Below are positions 1-9,322 of a stretch of 64,000 bases of DNA, piece after piece (the first letter of the stretch is position 1; each line of letters starts with the position of its first letter). Position numbers and translations under genes: made by a program. Source of the stretch: Comamonadaceae bacterium (GTDB taxonomy: Bacteria > Pseudomonadota > Gammaproteobacteria > Burkholderiales > Burkholderiaceae_C); assembly GCA_947450895.1 (NCBI GenBank), contig CANFWT010000002.1, positions 29,221 to 93,220 of the forward strand, given 5' to 3'. A model generated the notes under the pieces. That model was given only the letters and a program-made list of their open reading frames with translations. It had not been told where the DNA came from and did not search any database.

Positions 1-756
1 CGACTTGCCCTGGTAGTTGAATTTCACCTTACCGGTGCTTGCAAAATCACGATCGGTTGAGAACAACTGCGTGCGTTCGTCATGGCCAAAGGACATTACG
101 GCACTGAAACCGTCCTTTTCTCGATCACCAAAACCCTTGGTTGCGCTTAGGCGGGTTTCTTTCGCTCCTTTATCAGGGGTGGAAACACCGTAGGTCACAT
201 CGCCCCCTGTCGAGTTGCGCTTGGTAATGAAGTTGACGACGCCCGCAATCGCATCAGCGCCATACAGCGCGGAAGCCCCATCGGTCAACAATTCAACACG
301 GTCAATTGCAGAAAGCGGAATGGCATTCAGGTCAAAGCCTGCCGCATAACCAGTCAGGCTCTGCCCTCCAAACTGCGCCAAGCGCCTGCCGTTGAGGAGG
401 ACGAGGGTTCGTGATTCACCAACGTCGTGAATAGATACCCCGGTAAAACCGTAGCTGCTGCCGCCCACGGATCCAGACTCTACGGAACCGCCTTGCACGC
501 TTGAAATTTTTCGAATCAAATCAGCAGTTGACGTCGCACCGGAAGCCCTGATCTCTTCAGCCCGCATGATGGTGACAGGCAGCGCGCCCTCCGCGGCGAT
601 ACGCTTGATGGCCGACCCCGTCACCTCGACCCGTTGCAAAGCACTTTCTGACTCTTGCGCCAAGGCGGATTGGGAGATGCCCACCCCGACTCCGCAAGCA
701 ATAAGAACCGATAGACGAACGGCAGTGGGTTTGAAAATGGATGAAGTGCGGGCCAT
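1..756 (-). CDS. TonB-dependent outer-membrane receptor, N-terminal part (cut by window edge)
   Basis: The first 252 codons of a leftward gene are visible; the rest lies outside the window. The ATG at 756-754 follows a good ribosome site (AGAGGA). Residues 1-34 form a Sec signal peptide ending near ALAQE. A short segment then leads into a TonB plug domain, roughly residues 50-165, with typical motifs: IRKISSVQGG, a tract reading RTLVLLNGRR, DLNAIPLSAIDRVELLTDGA and SALYGADAIAGVVNFIT. Family members import siderophores, cobalamin, sugars or other large solutes across the outer membrane with energy from TonB-ExbBD. The plug resembles the broad group that carries varied substrates, so the ligand cannot be named. 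No Fur-like box is evident upstream. Confidence 0.93.
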   Translation of the reverse strand, partial: MARTSSIFKPTAVRLSVLIACGVGVGISQSALAQESESALQRVEVTGSAIKRIAAEGALPVTIMRAEEIRASGATSTADLIRKISSVQGGSVESGSVGGSSYGFTGVSIHDVGESRTLVLLNGRRLAQFGGQSLTGYAAGFDLNAIPLSAIDRVELLTDGASALYGADAIAGVVNFITKRNSTGGDVTYGVSTPDKGAKETRLSATKGFGDREKDGFSAVMSFGHDERTQLFSTDRDFASTGKVKFNYQGKS

Positions 757-853
757 AAATGTGTCCTCTTTAAGCCAAAGTGAAGAAAACAAGAAAAACG
801 TAGAACCTGACACTACTGTACTGTTGTTTACCCGCGCTTAACACAAGTTCATG

Positions 854-889
854 AAAAAAATGTGATGTAGCGCGGTAACGCGGTATCAC
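854..889 (-). terminator. Rho-independent terminator after the DNA ligase gene
   Basis: Read leftward, an imperfect stem with GTGAT/ATCAC outer arms and CGCG inner arms (862-889) is followed by a run of seven T (860-854). It lies about 60 bases past the ligase stop codon and upstream of the TonB receptor gene. Confidence 0.65.
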
Positions 890-947
890 ACCTTGGTTTT
901 TCCCATCGAGGCTGTTCCTGCGCACCCTGGCGTGGTCCGCTCGCAGG

Positions 948-1865
948 CTATTCCGCAGCCCGCACCCGCACAAAAGTGGCAAATTTAGGCAAACCGCCAG
1001 GCGTGTGGTCGCGGTAGCGGTAAGTGACTTGCGCGCCTATGGGCGGTGGGTTAGCACGGTCGGTGGCGCTAAATCCGGTGCCCAAAGAAAAGCGCTGGCC
1101 GCTGGGCATTTCAAGCAACAGTGCGCCCATCTGCCCTTCAAGCTTGCCTTTTCCAGGCACGTGCGCCACCACGGTGGCTTCGTCGTCGGGTTGCAGTTTG
1201 AGTTTTCGTACCGCCTCGCTGCGACCCGGCTGCCACAGCGCGTCCGTTCGGTGCAAGACCAGTCCCTCCCCGCCCAAACTCGCCACCTGCTGCAAGCGGC
1301 TTTGCAAGTCCTCGGAACTGCCCACACGACTTTGCTCCACCGCGGCAAGCCAAGGGAGGTCCGCCTGCCGCACCAGGGTTTCCAATTGCCTTGAGCGCGC
1401 TTCAAAAGGCAAATCTGATGTGGGCGTGTCAAAGAGCATGTAACGCAGGGCGCGCCAGTCGGTGTCCGCTGGCTGCGTTTTGCGGACCGTGGCAGACAGT
1501 CGGTCAAAGGTCTGTCTTCCCAGCCATAACTCACCGTCGAGCGGCTGGGGCGGCAAACTCGCTACAAACCATGGCGGTGCCACTATCGGTCGGCCACTGC
1601 GAAATCGCAGTACAGCACCATCCCAAATGGCACGCACACCGTCGAGTTTTTCACTCACCAAAAAGCGACTGGGATCGAACTGAGGACTCCAGGCGGTGGC
1701 CCACTCGCCCAGCGCATTGGTGGATGGACTGCCGGCTGCCATTGCAGGGCATTGCACGCCAAAGCCAGCGCCTGCCAGCGCACCCAGCCCCCATTTGAGC
1801 GCCTGACGGCGACAGACGGTGCCGCGAAAAGAAGGTGCACCGGCACCCAAAGACTTGTGTCTCAT
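948..1865 (-). CDS. Exported minimal ATP-dependent DNA ligase (LigE type)
   Basis: The 305-residue protein has a leader carrying a twin-arginine motif (CRRQALKW, residues 18-25), a hydrophobic stretch and an AMAAG cleavage site near residue 43, so it is predicted to act in the periplasm. The mature part is a bare adenylation domain plus OB domain. Motif I is SEKLDGVRA with the AMP-accepting lysine at residue 73. Motif III lies at DGELWLGR (about 110-117), motif IV at GGEGLVLHR and motif V at VRKLKLQP. There is no BRCT, zinc finger or helix-hairpin-helix part, which matches LigE proteins of Gram-negative bacteria that seal nicks and are proposed to act on extracellular or incoming DNA. The start is supported by GGGGAGG seven bases upstream. 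Confidence 0.88.
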   Translation of the reverse strand: MRHKSLGAGAPSFRGTVCRRQALKWGLGALAGAGFGVQCPAMAAGSPSTNALGEWATAWSPQFDPSRFLVSEKLDGVRAIWDGAVLRFRSGRPIVAPPWFVASLPPQPLDGELWLGRQTFDRLSATVRKTQPADTDWRALRYMLFDTPTSDLPFEARSRQLETLVRQADLPWLAAVEQSRVGSSEDLQSRLQQVASLGGEGLVLHRTDALWQPGRSEAVRKLKLQPDDEATVVAHVPGKGKLEGQMGALLLEMPSGQRFSLGTGFSATDRANPPPIGAQVTYRYRDHTPGGLPKFATFVRVRAAE

Positions 1866-1951
1866 ATTTTTCCTCCCCTAAAACCCGGCCAGGGCGCTCT
1901 GTGGCACCCTTGGCATATTCACCGTGCGCTGCGGCGCGTGGCAGCAAGCGC

Positions 1952-2515
1952 CTAAATCAGCAGGCGCGACGAACGCGGCACGTGCGACATCAAAAATTCC
2001 ATCTGGTCCGCCAGAATGCGGCGGTTGCGCAAAATAAAGTCTTCCCACAGGCTGGGCACATAGGGCGCATACAGCAAGGGCATGTGCGCTTGTTCGGGCG
2101 TGCGGTGGCTTTTGCGGTGGTTGCAGGGGCGGCAGGCGGTGACCACGTTCATCCAGGTGTCCACGCCTTGCTGGGCAAAGGGAATGATGTGCTCGCGGGT
2201 GAGGTCCGACTCGTGGAAGTGACCACCGCAATACGCGCAAATATTGCGGTCGCGCACAAACAGCTTGCCATTGGTCAGGCCGGGGCGCAGGTTAAACGGG
2301 TTGATGTTCGGCACGCCACGGGTGCCGATGATGCTGTTGACACGGATAACCGATTGTTGGCCGGTAATGGCATTGTGGCCACCCCGGAAGACCGCAATTT
2401 CAGCCCCCGACTCCCAGCGCACTTCACCGGCGGCGTAGTTGACCACTGCTTGTTCGAGGGAAATCCAAGACTGAGGAAGACCCTGCGCCGACAGCTTCAA
2501 GACTTTCACAAACAA
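1952..2515 (-). CDS. HNH endonuclease family protein
   Basis: The 187-residue protein has an HNH/McrA-type core at about residues 92-135: a CAYC zinc knuckle, then LTREHIIP with the central histidine, a conserved asparagine in TWMNVVTACRPCN, and a second Cys pair followed by HRKSHRTP. About 90 N-terminal residues of unknown role come first. Stand-alone HNH proteins of this type are widespread in Burkholderiales, and most have no tested substrate. It stands alone between the ligase gene and ribF, with no methylase or toxin-antitoxin partner, so restriction or mobile-element functions have no local support. No signal peptide is visible. Confidence 0.85.
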   Translation of the reverse strand: MFVKVLKLSAQGLPQSWISLEQAVVNYAAGEVRWESGAEIAVFRGGHNAITGQQSVIRVNSIIGTRGVPNINPFNLRPGLTNGKLFVRDRNICAYCGGHFHESDLTREHIIPFAQQGVDTWMNVVTACRPCNHRKSHRTPEQAHMPLLYAPYVPSLWEDFILRNRRILADQMEFLMSHVPRSSRLLI

Positions 2516-2686
2516 CGCCTCCAGATTCGGTCAGTTAACCACTACCAAGGAACGCTACATGCTGCACGCCGAGACGGTTTTATTCGCCTCTGGCGCCTGC
2601 GTCACAATATACCCTCTTTACGTGACACATAGGCCCGCTGCGCTGTGACATCTGGCATAGCCGGACCTCAAAAAATACCATATTCC

Positions 2687-3661
2687 ATGCAGGTTTTTCG
2701 CGGCTTCAAGCACCCAGGACTGGCCCCGGCCTGCGCCCTCACCATCGGCAACTTTGACGGCGTGCACCGTGGCCACCAGGCCATGCTGGCGCTGTTGCGC
2801 AGCGAGGCGCAGCAGCGCGGCGTACCCAGTTGCGTGCTGACCTTTGAGCCCCACCCGCGCGATTACTTTGCCAAGCTGACGCGCCAGCCCGACCTGGCGC
2901 CTGCGCGCGTGGGCACGGTCCGGGACAAGCTGACAGATCTGGCGCATTGCGGTGTGGACCAGGTTGTGGTGCTACCGTTCAACGCGGCACTGGCCAGCCA
3001 AAGCCCCCAGGCCTTTGTGCAACAGGTGTTGGTAGAGGGGCTGGGCGCCAAATACGTGCTGGTGGGTGACGACTTCCGCTTTGGTGCCAAGCGCGCCGGA
3101 GATTACGCCCTGCTCGATACCGCAGGCCAAACCCACGGCTTTGACGTGGCACGCATGAACAGCTACGAGGTCCACGGCCTGCGTGTTTCAAGCTCGGCGG
3201 TGCGCGAGGCCTTGGCCCACGGCCGCATGGACGATGCAGCGCGCCTCTTGGGGCGGCCGTACCGCGTGTCCGGCCACATCGTGCATGGGCGCAAGCTGGG
3301 TCGCACCCTGGGCTTTCGCACCCTGAACCTGCGCTTTGCGCACTGGAAACCGGCCACCAGCGGCATCTTCGTGGTGCAGGTCCACGGCCTGGACGCCCAG
3401 CCAGTGGCTGGCGTAGCCAATTTTGGCGTGCGGCCCTCGCTAGACGCCAACGACGTCAACGGCGGGCGGGTGCTGCTGGAAACCCACTGCCTGGACTGGC
3501 CGGCCGCCCTGGGCAGCGACGGGGCCTACGGTAAAATTGTGGGTGTGGAACTGCTACATAAACTGCACGACGAGCTGAAATACGACGGCTTGGACGCCCT
3601 GACCCAGGGCATTGAGCGCGACTGCGTTGAAGCGCGCGCCTGGCTGGCCGCCCGAATTTGA
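2687..3661 (+). CDS. ribF: Bifunctional riboflavin kinase / FAD synthetase
   Basis: The 324-residue enzyme phosphorylates riboflavin to FMN and adenylates FMN to FAD in the cytoplasm. The N-terminal nucleotidyltransferase shows TIGNFDGVHRGHQAML (about residues 18-33) and later SSSAVREAL. The C-terminal riboflavin kinase domain shows GRPYRVSGHIVHGRKLGRTLGFRTLNL split across residues 189-215, then GVANFGVRPS. I chose the ATG at 2687 because the family begins MxVFRG; a GTG 42 bases upstream is in frame but less typical. ileS follows 111 bases later and then lspA, the usual ribF-ileS-lspA order. No FMN riboswitch is visible upstream. Confidence 0.96.
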   Translation: MQVFRGFKHPGLAPACALTIGNFDGVHRGHQAMLALLRSEAQQRGVPSCVLTFEPHPRDYFAKLTRQPDLAPARVGTVRDKLTDLAHCGVDQVVVLPFNAALASQSPQAFVQQVLVEGLGAKYVLVGDDFRFGAKRAGDYALLDTAGQTHGFDVARMNSYEVHGLRVSSSAVREALAHGRMDDAARLLGRPYRVSGHIVHGRKLGRTLGFRTLNLRFAHWKPATSGIFVVQVHGLDAQPVAGVANFGVRPSLDANDVNGGRVLLETHCLDWPAALGSDGAYGKIVGVELLHKLHDELKYDGLDALTQGIERDCVEARAWLAARI

Positions 3662-3772
3662 ACGGGCACGCTGGCGCACCTAGCCCCGCGCCACCCGCTT
3701 GATGCCCCGCAGGGCTGCGCGAGCGAACCGCCCTCCCCTTTTTTGCCCCACGGCACCGACCCGAGATGCTCC

Positions 3773-6655
3773 ATGACCGACAAAGTTGACTACCGCAGCA
3801 CCCTGAACCTGCCCGACACCCCCTTCCCCATGCGCGGCGACCTGCCCAAGCGTGAGCCCGGCTGGGTAAAACAGTGGAACGAAGCCGGCTTGTACAAGCG
3901 CTTGCGCGCTTCGCGCATCGGCGCACCGCTGTTTGTGTTGCACGACGGCCCGCCCTACGCCAATGGCAAACTGCACATCGGCCACGCGCTCAACAAAGTG
4001 CTCAAGGACATGATCGTCAAGTCCAAGCAACTCGCGGGCTTTGACGCGCAGTACATCCCCGGCTGGGACTGCCACGGCCTGCCGATTGAGAACGCCATTG
4101 AAAAACTGCACGGCCGCAAACTCAGCCGTGACGACATGCAGGCGAAAAGCCGTGCCTTCGCCACCGAGCAGATTGACCAACAGCGCGAAGACTTCAAGCG
4201 CCTGGGCGTGCTGGGCGACTGGGAACGCCCCTACCGCACCATGGACCCGGCCAACGAGGCGGGCGAGATCCGCGCGTTCAAGCGGGTGATCGAACGCGGC
4301 TTCGTGTACCGGGGCCTGAAACCCGTGTATTGGTGTTTTGACTGCGGCTCGTCCCTGGCCGAGTTTGAGATTGAATACGCAGACAAGAAAAGTGACACGC
4401 TGGATGTGGCCTTCGAGTCCGCCGACCCCACCGCGCTGGCCGCCGCTTTTGGCCTGGGCGCCCTGCCCTCGGCCACTAAATCCGCCTTTGCGGTGATCTG
4501 GACCACCACCGCCTGGACGATTCCGGCCAACCAGGCACTCAACGCCAATGCCACCATCACCTATGCGCTGGTGGACACGCCGCGCGGCTACTTGGTGCTG
4601 GCGGCCTCCTTGGTCGATAAGTGCCTAGAACGCTACGGCCAGACCGGCACCGTGATTGCCACCGCTTTGGGCGAAAAACTGGGCGGCCTGAACTTCAAAC
4701 ACCCCTTGCACGACGTGCACGAGGGCTACCGCCGCCTGTCCCCCGTGTACCTAGCCGACTATGTGAGCGAAGGCGACGGCACGGGCATGGTGCATTCATC
4801 CCCCGCCTATGGCGTGGATGACTTCAACAGCTGCGTGGCCCATGGCCTGAAATACGACGACATCCTCAACCCGGTGCAAGGCAACGGCGCTTATGCCGAT
4901 GACCTCCCCCTGTTTGGCGGCTTGAACATCTGGAAAGCCTGCCCGCGCATTATTGAGGTGCTGGGCCAAAGTGACCGTTTAATGGCCACCCACGCCATCA
5001 CCCACAGCTACCCGCATTGCTGGCGCCACAAGACGCCAGTGATCTACCGGGCTGCCGCCCAGTGGTTTGTGCGCATGGACGACGGCCCAGGCGTATTCAC
5101 CAAAGACAAGGCGCCCAAAACCTTGCGCCAGCTGGCCCTGGACGCGATTGAGCAGACCGACTTTTACCCGGAAAACGGCAAAACCCGCCTGCGCGACATG
5201 ATCGCCAACCGGCCCGACTGGTGCATCAGCCGCCAGCGCAGCTGGGGCGTGCCGGTGCCCTTTTTCTTGCACAAAGACAGTGGCGAGTTGCACCCGCGCA
5301 CCATGGACATCCTGGACCAGGCGGCGGATATCGTTCAGGCCGGTGGCATTGAAGCCTGGAGCCGCGCCACGGTGGAAGACATCTTGTGCCTGCCCGGTGA
5401 CGATCCGCAGGCCTACACCAAGAGCACCGACATTCTGGAAGTGTGGTTTGACAGCGGTTCGACCTTCCAGCACGTGCTGCGCGGCAGCCACAAAGACGCC
5501 TACGACCGCGCACCGTTCCATGACCAAGGGCCCGAAGCCGACCTGTATTTAGAGGGCCACGACCAGCACCGGGGCTGGTTTCACAGCTCGCTCTTGCTGG
5601 GCTGCGCCTTGTACGACCGCGCGCCCTACAAAGGCTTGCTGACCCACGGTTTTGCCACCGACGGCCAGGGCCGCAAGATGAGCAAAAGCTTGGGCAACAC
5701 GGTGGCGCCGCAAGAGGTGACCGACAAGATGGGCGCCGAGATCGTGCGCCTGTGGGTGGCGGCGACCGATTATTCGGGCGATCTCAACATCGACGAAAAA
5801 ATCCTGGCCCGCGTGGTGGACACCTACCGCCGGGTGCGCAACACGCTCAAATTCTTGCTCGCCAATGTGAGCGACTTTGACCCGGCCAAAGACGCTGTGC
5901 CCGACGCGCAGTTGCTGGAGATTGACCGCTACGCCCTGAGCCGTACCGCGCAGTTGCAAGCCGACATCCTGGCGCACTTTGACCGCTATGAGTTCCACCC
6001 GGTGGTGTCCAAGCTGCAGATTTTTTGCTCGGAAGACCTGGGCGCGTTTTACCTGGACGTGCTCAAAGACCGGCTGTACACCACGGCGCCCGATTCGCTG
6101 GCGCGCCGCTCGGCGCAGACCGCGCTGTGGCACATCACCCAGGCCATGCTGCGCTGGATGGCGCCATTCCTGAGCTTTACCGCCGAAGAGGCCTGGGCCA
6201 CGCTGGGTGCGGCGGGCAAGACGCCAGCGGCCACGCGTGACTCCATCTTCATGGACACCTTTGTGGCGCTGGACGCGCCCGATGTGGCCTTGTGCGCCAA
6301 GTGGGCGCGCATTCGCGAGATTCGCGAGGCGGTCAACAAAGACATCGAAGTGCTGCGCGGCAGCGGCCAGGTGGGCGCCTCGCTGCAGGCGGTGGTGACC
6401 ATTACCGCCGATGCGCAAGACCTGAATATTCTGCAGAGCCTGGGCGCGGACCTAAAGTTCGTGTTCATCACCTCGGCGGTGACGCTGCAGGCGGGGGATG
6501 CGTTGGGCATTGCCTGTGGCGCCAGCACAGCGGTCAAGTGCGAGCGCTGCTGGCATTACACCGACGACGTGGGCCTGGACGACTCCCACCCCGGTATTTG
6601 TGGCCGCTGTGTGAGCAACCTGTTTGGCGCGGGCGAGCACCGCGTGGTGGCCTGA
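3773..6655 (+). CDS. ileS: Isoleucyl-tRNA synthetase
   Basis: The 960-residue class I synthetase charges tRNA-Ile. The HIGH motif occurs in [16 protein letters not shown] near residue 65, the editing (CP1) domain fills the middle, WFDSGSTF and the KMSKS loop ([10 protein letters not shown]) close the catalytic core, and a C-terminal zinc knuckle is formed by CERCWHY and CGRCVSNL. The length fits bacterial IleRS of about 940 residues. The ATG at 3773 ([14 protein letters not shown]) matches the family start; an in-frame TTG 30 bases earlier is less likely. Its TGA overlaps the ATG of lspA (ATGA), so the two are translationally coupled. Confidence 0.98.
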   Translation: MTDKVDYRSTLNLPDTPFPMRGDLPKREPGWVKQWNEAGLYKRLRASRIGAPLFVLHDGPPYANGKLHIGHALNKVLKDMIVKSKQLAGFDAQYIPGWDCHGLPIENAIEKLHGRKLSRDDMQAKSRAFATEQIDQQREDFKRLGVLGDWERPYRTMDPANEAGEIRAFKRVIERGFVYRGLKPVYWCFDCGSSLAEFEIEYADKKSDTLDVAFESADPTALAAAFGLGALPSATKSAFAVIWTTTAWTIPANQALNANATITYALVDTPRGYLVLAASLVDKCLERYGQTGTVIATALGEKLGGLNFKHPLHDVHEGYRRLSPVYLADYVSEGDGTGMVHSSPAYGVDDFNSCVAHGLKYDDILNPVQGNGAYADDLPLFGGLNIWKACPRIIEVLGQSDRLMATHAITHSYPHCWRHKTPVIYRAAAQWFVRMDDGPGVFTKDKAPKTLRQLALDAIEQTDFYPENGKTRLRDMIANRPDWCISRQRSWGVPVPFFLHKDSGELHPRTMDILDQAADIVQAGGIEAWSRATVEDILCLPGDDPQAYTKSTDILEVWFDSGSTFQHVLRGSHKDAYDRAPFHDQGPEADLYLEGHDQHRGWFHSSLLLGCALYDRAPYKGLLTHGFATDGQGRKMSKSLGNTVAPQEVTDKMGAEIVRLWVAATDYSGDLNIDEKILARVVDTYRRVRNTLKFLLANVSDFDPAKDAVPDAQLLEIDRYALSRTAQLQADILAHFDRYEFHPVVSKLQIFCSEDLGAFYLDVLKDRLYTTAPDSLARRSAQTALWHITQAMLRWMAPFLSFTAEEAWATLGAAGKTPAATRDSIFMDTFVALDAPDVALCAKWARIREIREAVNKDIEVLRGSGQVGASLQAVVTITADAQDLNILQSLGADLKFVFITSAVTLQAGDALGIACGASTAVKCERCWHYTDDVGLDDSHPGICGRCVSNLFGAGEHRVVA

Positions 6656-7152
6656 TGGCACGGCGCGGCAACGCTGCGGGCCTGGGCCTGATCCACTGGC
6701 TGGCCATTGCGCTGGTGCTGGTGCTGGCCGACCAGTTCACCAAAATCTTGGTGCTAGGGAGCTTTGCGCTGGGCGAGGGCAAGGAACTGACCGGGTTTTT
6801 CAACCTGGTGCGGGTGCATAACGCGGGTGCCGCCTTTTCATTTTTGGCCGGCGCCTCAGGCTGGCAGCGTTGGTTTTTCACCGCGCTAGGCCTGGTGGCG
6901 GCCGTGGTGATTGTCTGGATGCTCAAAAGCCACCCCGGTCAACGCCTGTTTTGTCTGGCCATGGCCTGCATTTTGGGTGGCGCCGTAGGCAATGTGATTG
7001 ACCGCTTGCTTTATGGCTATGTGGTCGACTTCCTGGACTTCCATTGGGCCGGCATGCATTTCCCGGCCTTTAATCTGGCCGACAGCGCCATTTCTTTGGG
7101 CGCTGCCTGCCTGATATTGGACGAGTTGCTAAGGGTGCGACGCGGACGCTGA
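6655..7152 (+). CDS. lspA: Prolipoprotein signal peptidase (signal peptidase II)
   Basis: The 165-residue inner-membrane aspartyl protease removes signal peptides from diacylglyceryl-modified prolipoproteins. Four membrane segments can be seen. The conserved blocks are [29 protein letters not shown] (first catalytic Asp) and FNLADSAI (second catalytic Asp). It overlaps ileS by four bases. The gene ends 45 bases before the stop of the opposing tctC-type gene. Confidence 0.97.
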   Translation: MARRGNAAGLGLIHWLAIALVLVLADQFTKILVLGSFALGEGKELTGFFNLVRVHNAGAAFSFLAGASGWQRWFFTALGLVAAVVIVWMLKSHPGQRLFCLAMACILGGAVGNVIDRLLYGYVVDFLDFHWAGMHFPAFNLADSAISLGAACLILDELLRVRRGR

Positions 7153-7197
7153 AGCGGCGCCGCACAGGCTTGGTCACGTGCGGCGGGCGCAGCCGGA

Positions 7198-8202
7198 TCA
7201 GTCCACGGTGGCGCCTGAGTCCTTGACGACTTTGCCCAAACGCACGGTTTCTTTCTTGATCAGCTCGCCAAACTGGGCCGCCGTGCCGCCCACCACCGGG
7301 GTGCCGATCGCTTCCCATTTTTTGTGAAATTCGGTGTCCTGAAAGATGGCGTTGAGCGTGCTGTTGAGCTTGTCGATGATGGCCTGTGGCGTGCCCGCGC
7401 GCACCGCGATACCGTGCCAGGCGGTGAACTCAAAGCCGGGAACACCCGCCTCGGTCATGGTGGGCACCGTGGGAATAGAAGGACTGCGTTTGGCCGACGT
7501 CACTGCCAAGGGGGTGAGCTTGCCGGACTGGAGATAGGGCAGCGAACTCCCCAAAATATCGAACATCACGCCCACGCTGCCGCCCAGCACATCGGTCAGG
7601 GCCGGGCCCGCGCCCCGGTAAGGAATATGCGCTAGGTTGGTGTCTAGTTGCGTGTTGAACAACTCTCCAACCAAGTGCTGGGGCGTACCGTTGCCCGCAG
7701 AGGCAAAACTAAGTTGGGCCTTTTGCACCTTGAGCAGGTTCACAAATTCCTTCAGCGTCTTCACTCCCAATTTGGGGTTCACTTCCAGCACCAGCGGGAA
7801 GGCTGAAATCTGGATGACTGGCGCCAAATCGGTCAGTGGGTTGAAGGGCATGCTGCGGTACAGCGTGGAATTCACCGCCATCGGGCCGCTGGCCGCCAGA
7901 AGAATGGTGTAGCCGTCGGCAGGCGCCTGTTTTGCCACCTCAGCGCTTCCGGTATTGCCGCCCGCGCCGCTCTTGTTATCCACAATCACCGTCACGCCCA
8001 GGCGGTTTTGCAATTCCGTTTGCAGCAGGCGGGCCATCAAATCGGTTGGGCCACCGGGAGGATAGGGCACCACAAAGCGGATAGTTTTGCTGGGGTAGGC
8101 GTCCTGTGCCTGTGATGCGATTGGCAGCGCCACCACGCCCAACGCAATTGCGAGGCAAGCCGTCAATACGGGCCGGCGGCGAAACATGGGGTCGTGGTGC
8201 AT
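7198..8202 (-). CDS. Bug (TctC) family periplasmic solute-binding protein
   Basis: The 334-residue protein has an N-terminal signal peptide ending near ASQAQDA (residues 30-34). Its typical Bug blocks are YPSKTIRFVVPYPPGG, DNKSGAGGNTGS (the carboxylate-binding loop), YTILLAASGP, AHIPYRGAGPALTDVLGG and GTPQAIIDKLN. Proteins of this family bind small carboxylates or aromatic acids, usually for tripartite tricarboxylate transporters. No TctA or TctB gene lies nearby, so this is one of the many orphan Bug receptors of betaproteobacteria and its ligand is unknown. Start could also be the Met at 8187. The quinone oxidoreductase gene lies just upstream (45 bases) and may be co-transcribed. Confidence 0.92.
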   Translation of the reverse strand: MHHDPMFRRRPVLTACLAIALGVVALPIASQAQDAYPSKTIRFVVPYPPGGPTDLMARLLQTELQNRLGVTVIVDNKSGAGGNTGSAEVAKQAPADGYTILLAASGPMAVNSTLYRSMPFNPLTDLAPVIQISAFPLVLEVNPKLGVKTLKEFVNLLKVQKAQLSFASAGNGTPQHLVGELFNTQLDTNLAHIPYRGAGPALTDVLGGSVGVMFDILGSSLPYLQSGKLTPLAVTSAKRSPSIPTVPTMTEAGVPGFEFTAWHGIAVRAGTPQAIIDKLNSTLNAIFQDTEFHKKWEAIGTPVVGGTAAQFGELIKKETVRLGKVVKDSGATVD

Positions 8203-8247
8203 GGAGTTTCCTTTTTCAGAGCAATTTCCGAAGACGCGTGCGCTTGT

Positions 8248-9243
8248 TTAGAGGGTCAAAATAGTGCAGCCCGTAGTCTTGCGGGCTTCCAAGTCGCGGT
8301 GCGCCTGCTGCACGTCTTCGAGTGGGTAGCGCTGGTCGATGTGGATAGCCACTTTGCCGCTGGTAACGGCCTCGAACAGGTCGTCGGCAATTTCTTGGGT
8401 GCTCTCGCGCGTAGCAATATGGGTGAAAAGGGTTTGCCGGGTGAGGTAAATCGAGCCCTTGGGGCCAAGAATGCCGGGGGCCACTGGTGCGACCGGTCCG
8501 GAGGCGTTGCCAAAGCTGGCCATCAAACCGAACGGGGCCAGGCAATCCAGCGATTTGTCAAACGTGTCCTTGCCCACCGAGTCGTACACCACCTTAACGC
8601 CTTTGCCGCCGGTAATTTCCTTGACCCTGGCAGCAAAGTCTTCTGTGGCGTAGTTGATCGCAAAGGCAGCGCCATTTTGAAGCGCCAGCGCGCATTTGGC
8701 ATCTGATCCGGCGGTGCCGATGAGCTGCAAGCCCAGCGCTTTGGCCCATTGGCAAGCAATCAAGCCCACGCCGCCGGCTGCGGCGTGGAAAAGCACAAAG
8801 TCTCCGGCATGCAAGCCACCCTGTGGCAATGTACGTTTGAGCAAGTACTGCGCTGTCATGCCCTTGAGCATCATGGCCGCACCGGTCTCGAAACTAATGG
8901 CGTCGGGCAGTTTGCAAACGCATTTGGCAGGCATAACGCGACGCTCGCAATAGGCGCCGGGGGGCTGGCTGGCGTAGGCAGCGCGGTCGCCCACCTGCAA
9001 ATGCGCCACCCCAGCGCCCACCGCTTCAATCACACCCGCCGCCTCCATACCGAGCTGCACCGGAAGGCTCATGGGGTACAGACCGCTGCGCTGGTAGACG
9101 TCGATGTAGTTCAAGCCCACCGCGTGGTGGCGGATGCGCACCTCTCCCGGGCCGGGTTCACCAACGCCAATGTGCACCAAGTGCATTTGTTCGGGACCAC
9201 CGTGCTGGTCGATTTGGATGGAACGGGAAAGGTGAGAAGACAT
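8248..9243 (-). CDS. NADPH:quinone oxidoreductase (zinc-free MDR family)
   Basis: The 331-residue protein belongs to the medium-chain dehydrogenase/reductase superfamily, quinone oxidoreductase branch. It has the N-terminal GroES-like fold (VGLNYIDVYQRSGLYP), GMEAAGVIEAVGAGV, and the nucleotide-binding AAAGGVGLIACQWAKALG. Zinc-ligand cysteines of alcohol dehydrogenases are absent. Such enzymes reduce quinones or alpha,beta-unsaturated ketones with NADPH. The TATEDF/VYDSVGKDTFDKSL tract is typical. It lies between the Bug receptor and an SDR gene, all leftward. Confidence 0.92.
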   Translation of the reverse strand: MSSHLSRSIQIDQHGGPEQMHLVHIGVGEPGPGEVRIRHHAVGLNYIDVYQRSGLYPMSLPVQLGMEAAGVIEAVGAGVAHLQVGDRAAYASQPPGAYCERRVMPAKCVCKLPDAISFETGAAMMLKGMTAQYLLKRTLPQGGLHAGDFVLFHAAAGGVGLIACQWAKALGLQLIGTAGSDAKCALALQNGAAFAINYATEDFAARVKEITGGKGVKVVYDSVGKDTFDKSLDCLAPFGLMASFGNASGPVAPVAPGILGPKGSIYLTRQTLFTHIATRESTQEIADDLFEAVTSGKVAIHIDQRYPLEDVQQAHRDLEARKTTGCTILTL

Positions 9244-9322
9244 AGGAAACAGCTCCGAAAATTAGGGGAATTTCTAAATACAACTGCCGCATTATTACGC
9301 CGCTGGAAAGAGGGCTGCCCGG

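Noticed and set aside
2645..2686. Extended ribF start at GTG 2645
   Set aside because: The added residues are not typical, while the ATG at 2687 matches the family start.
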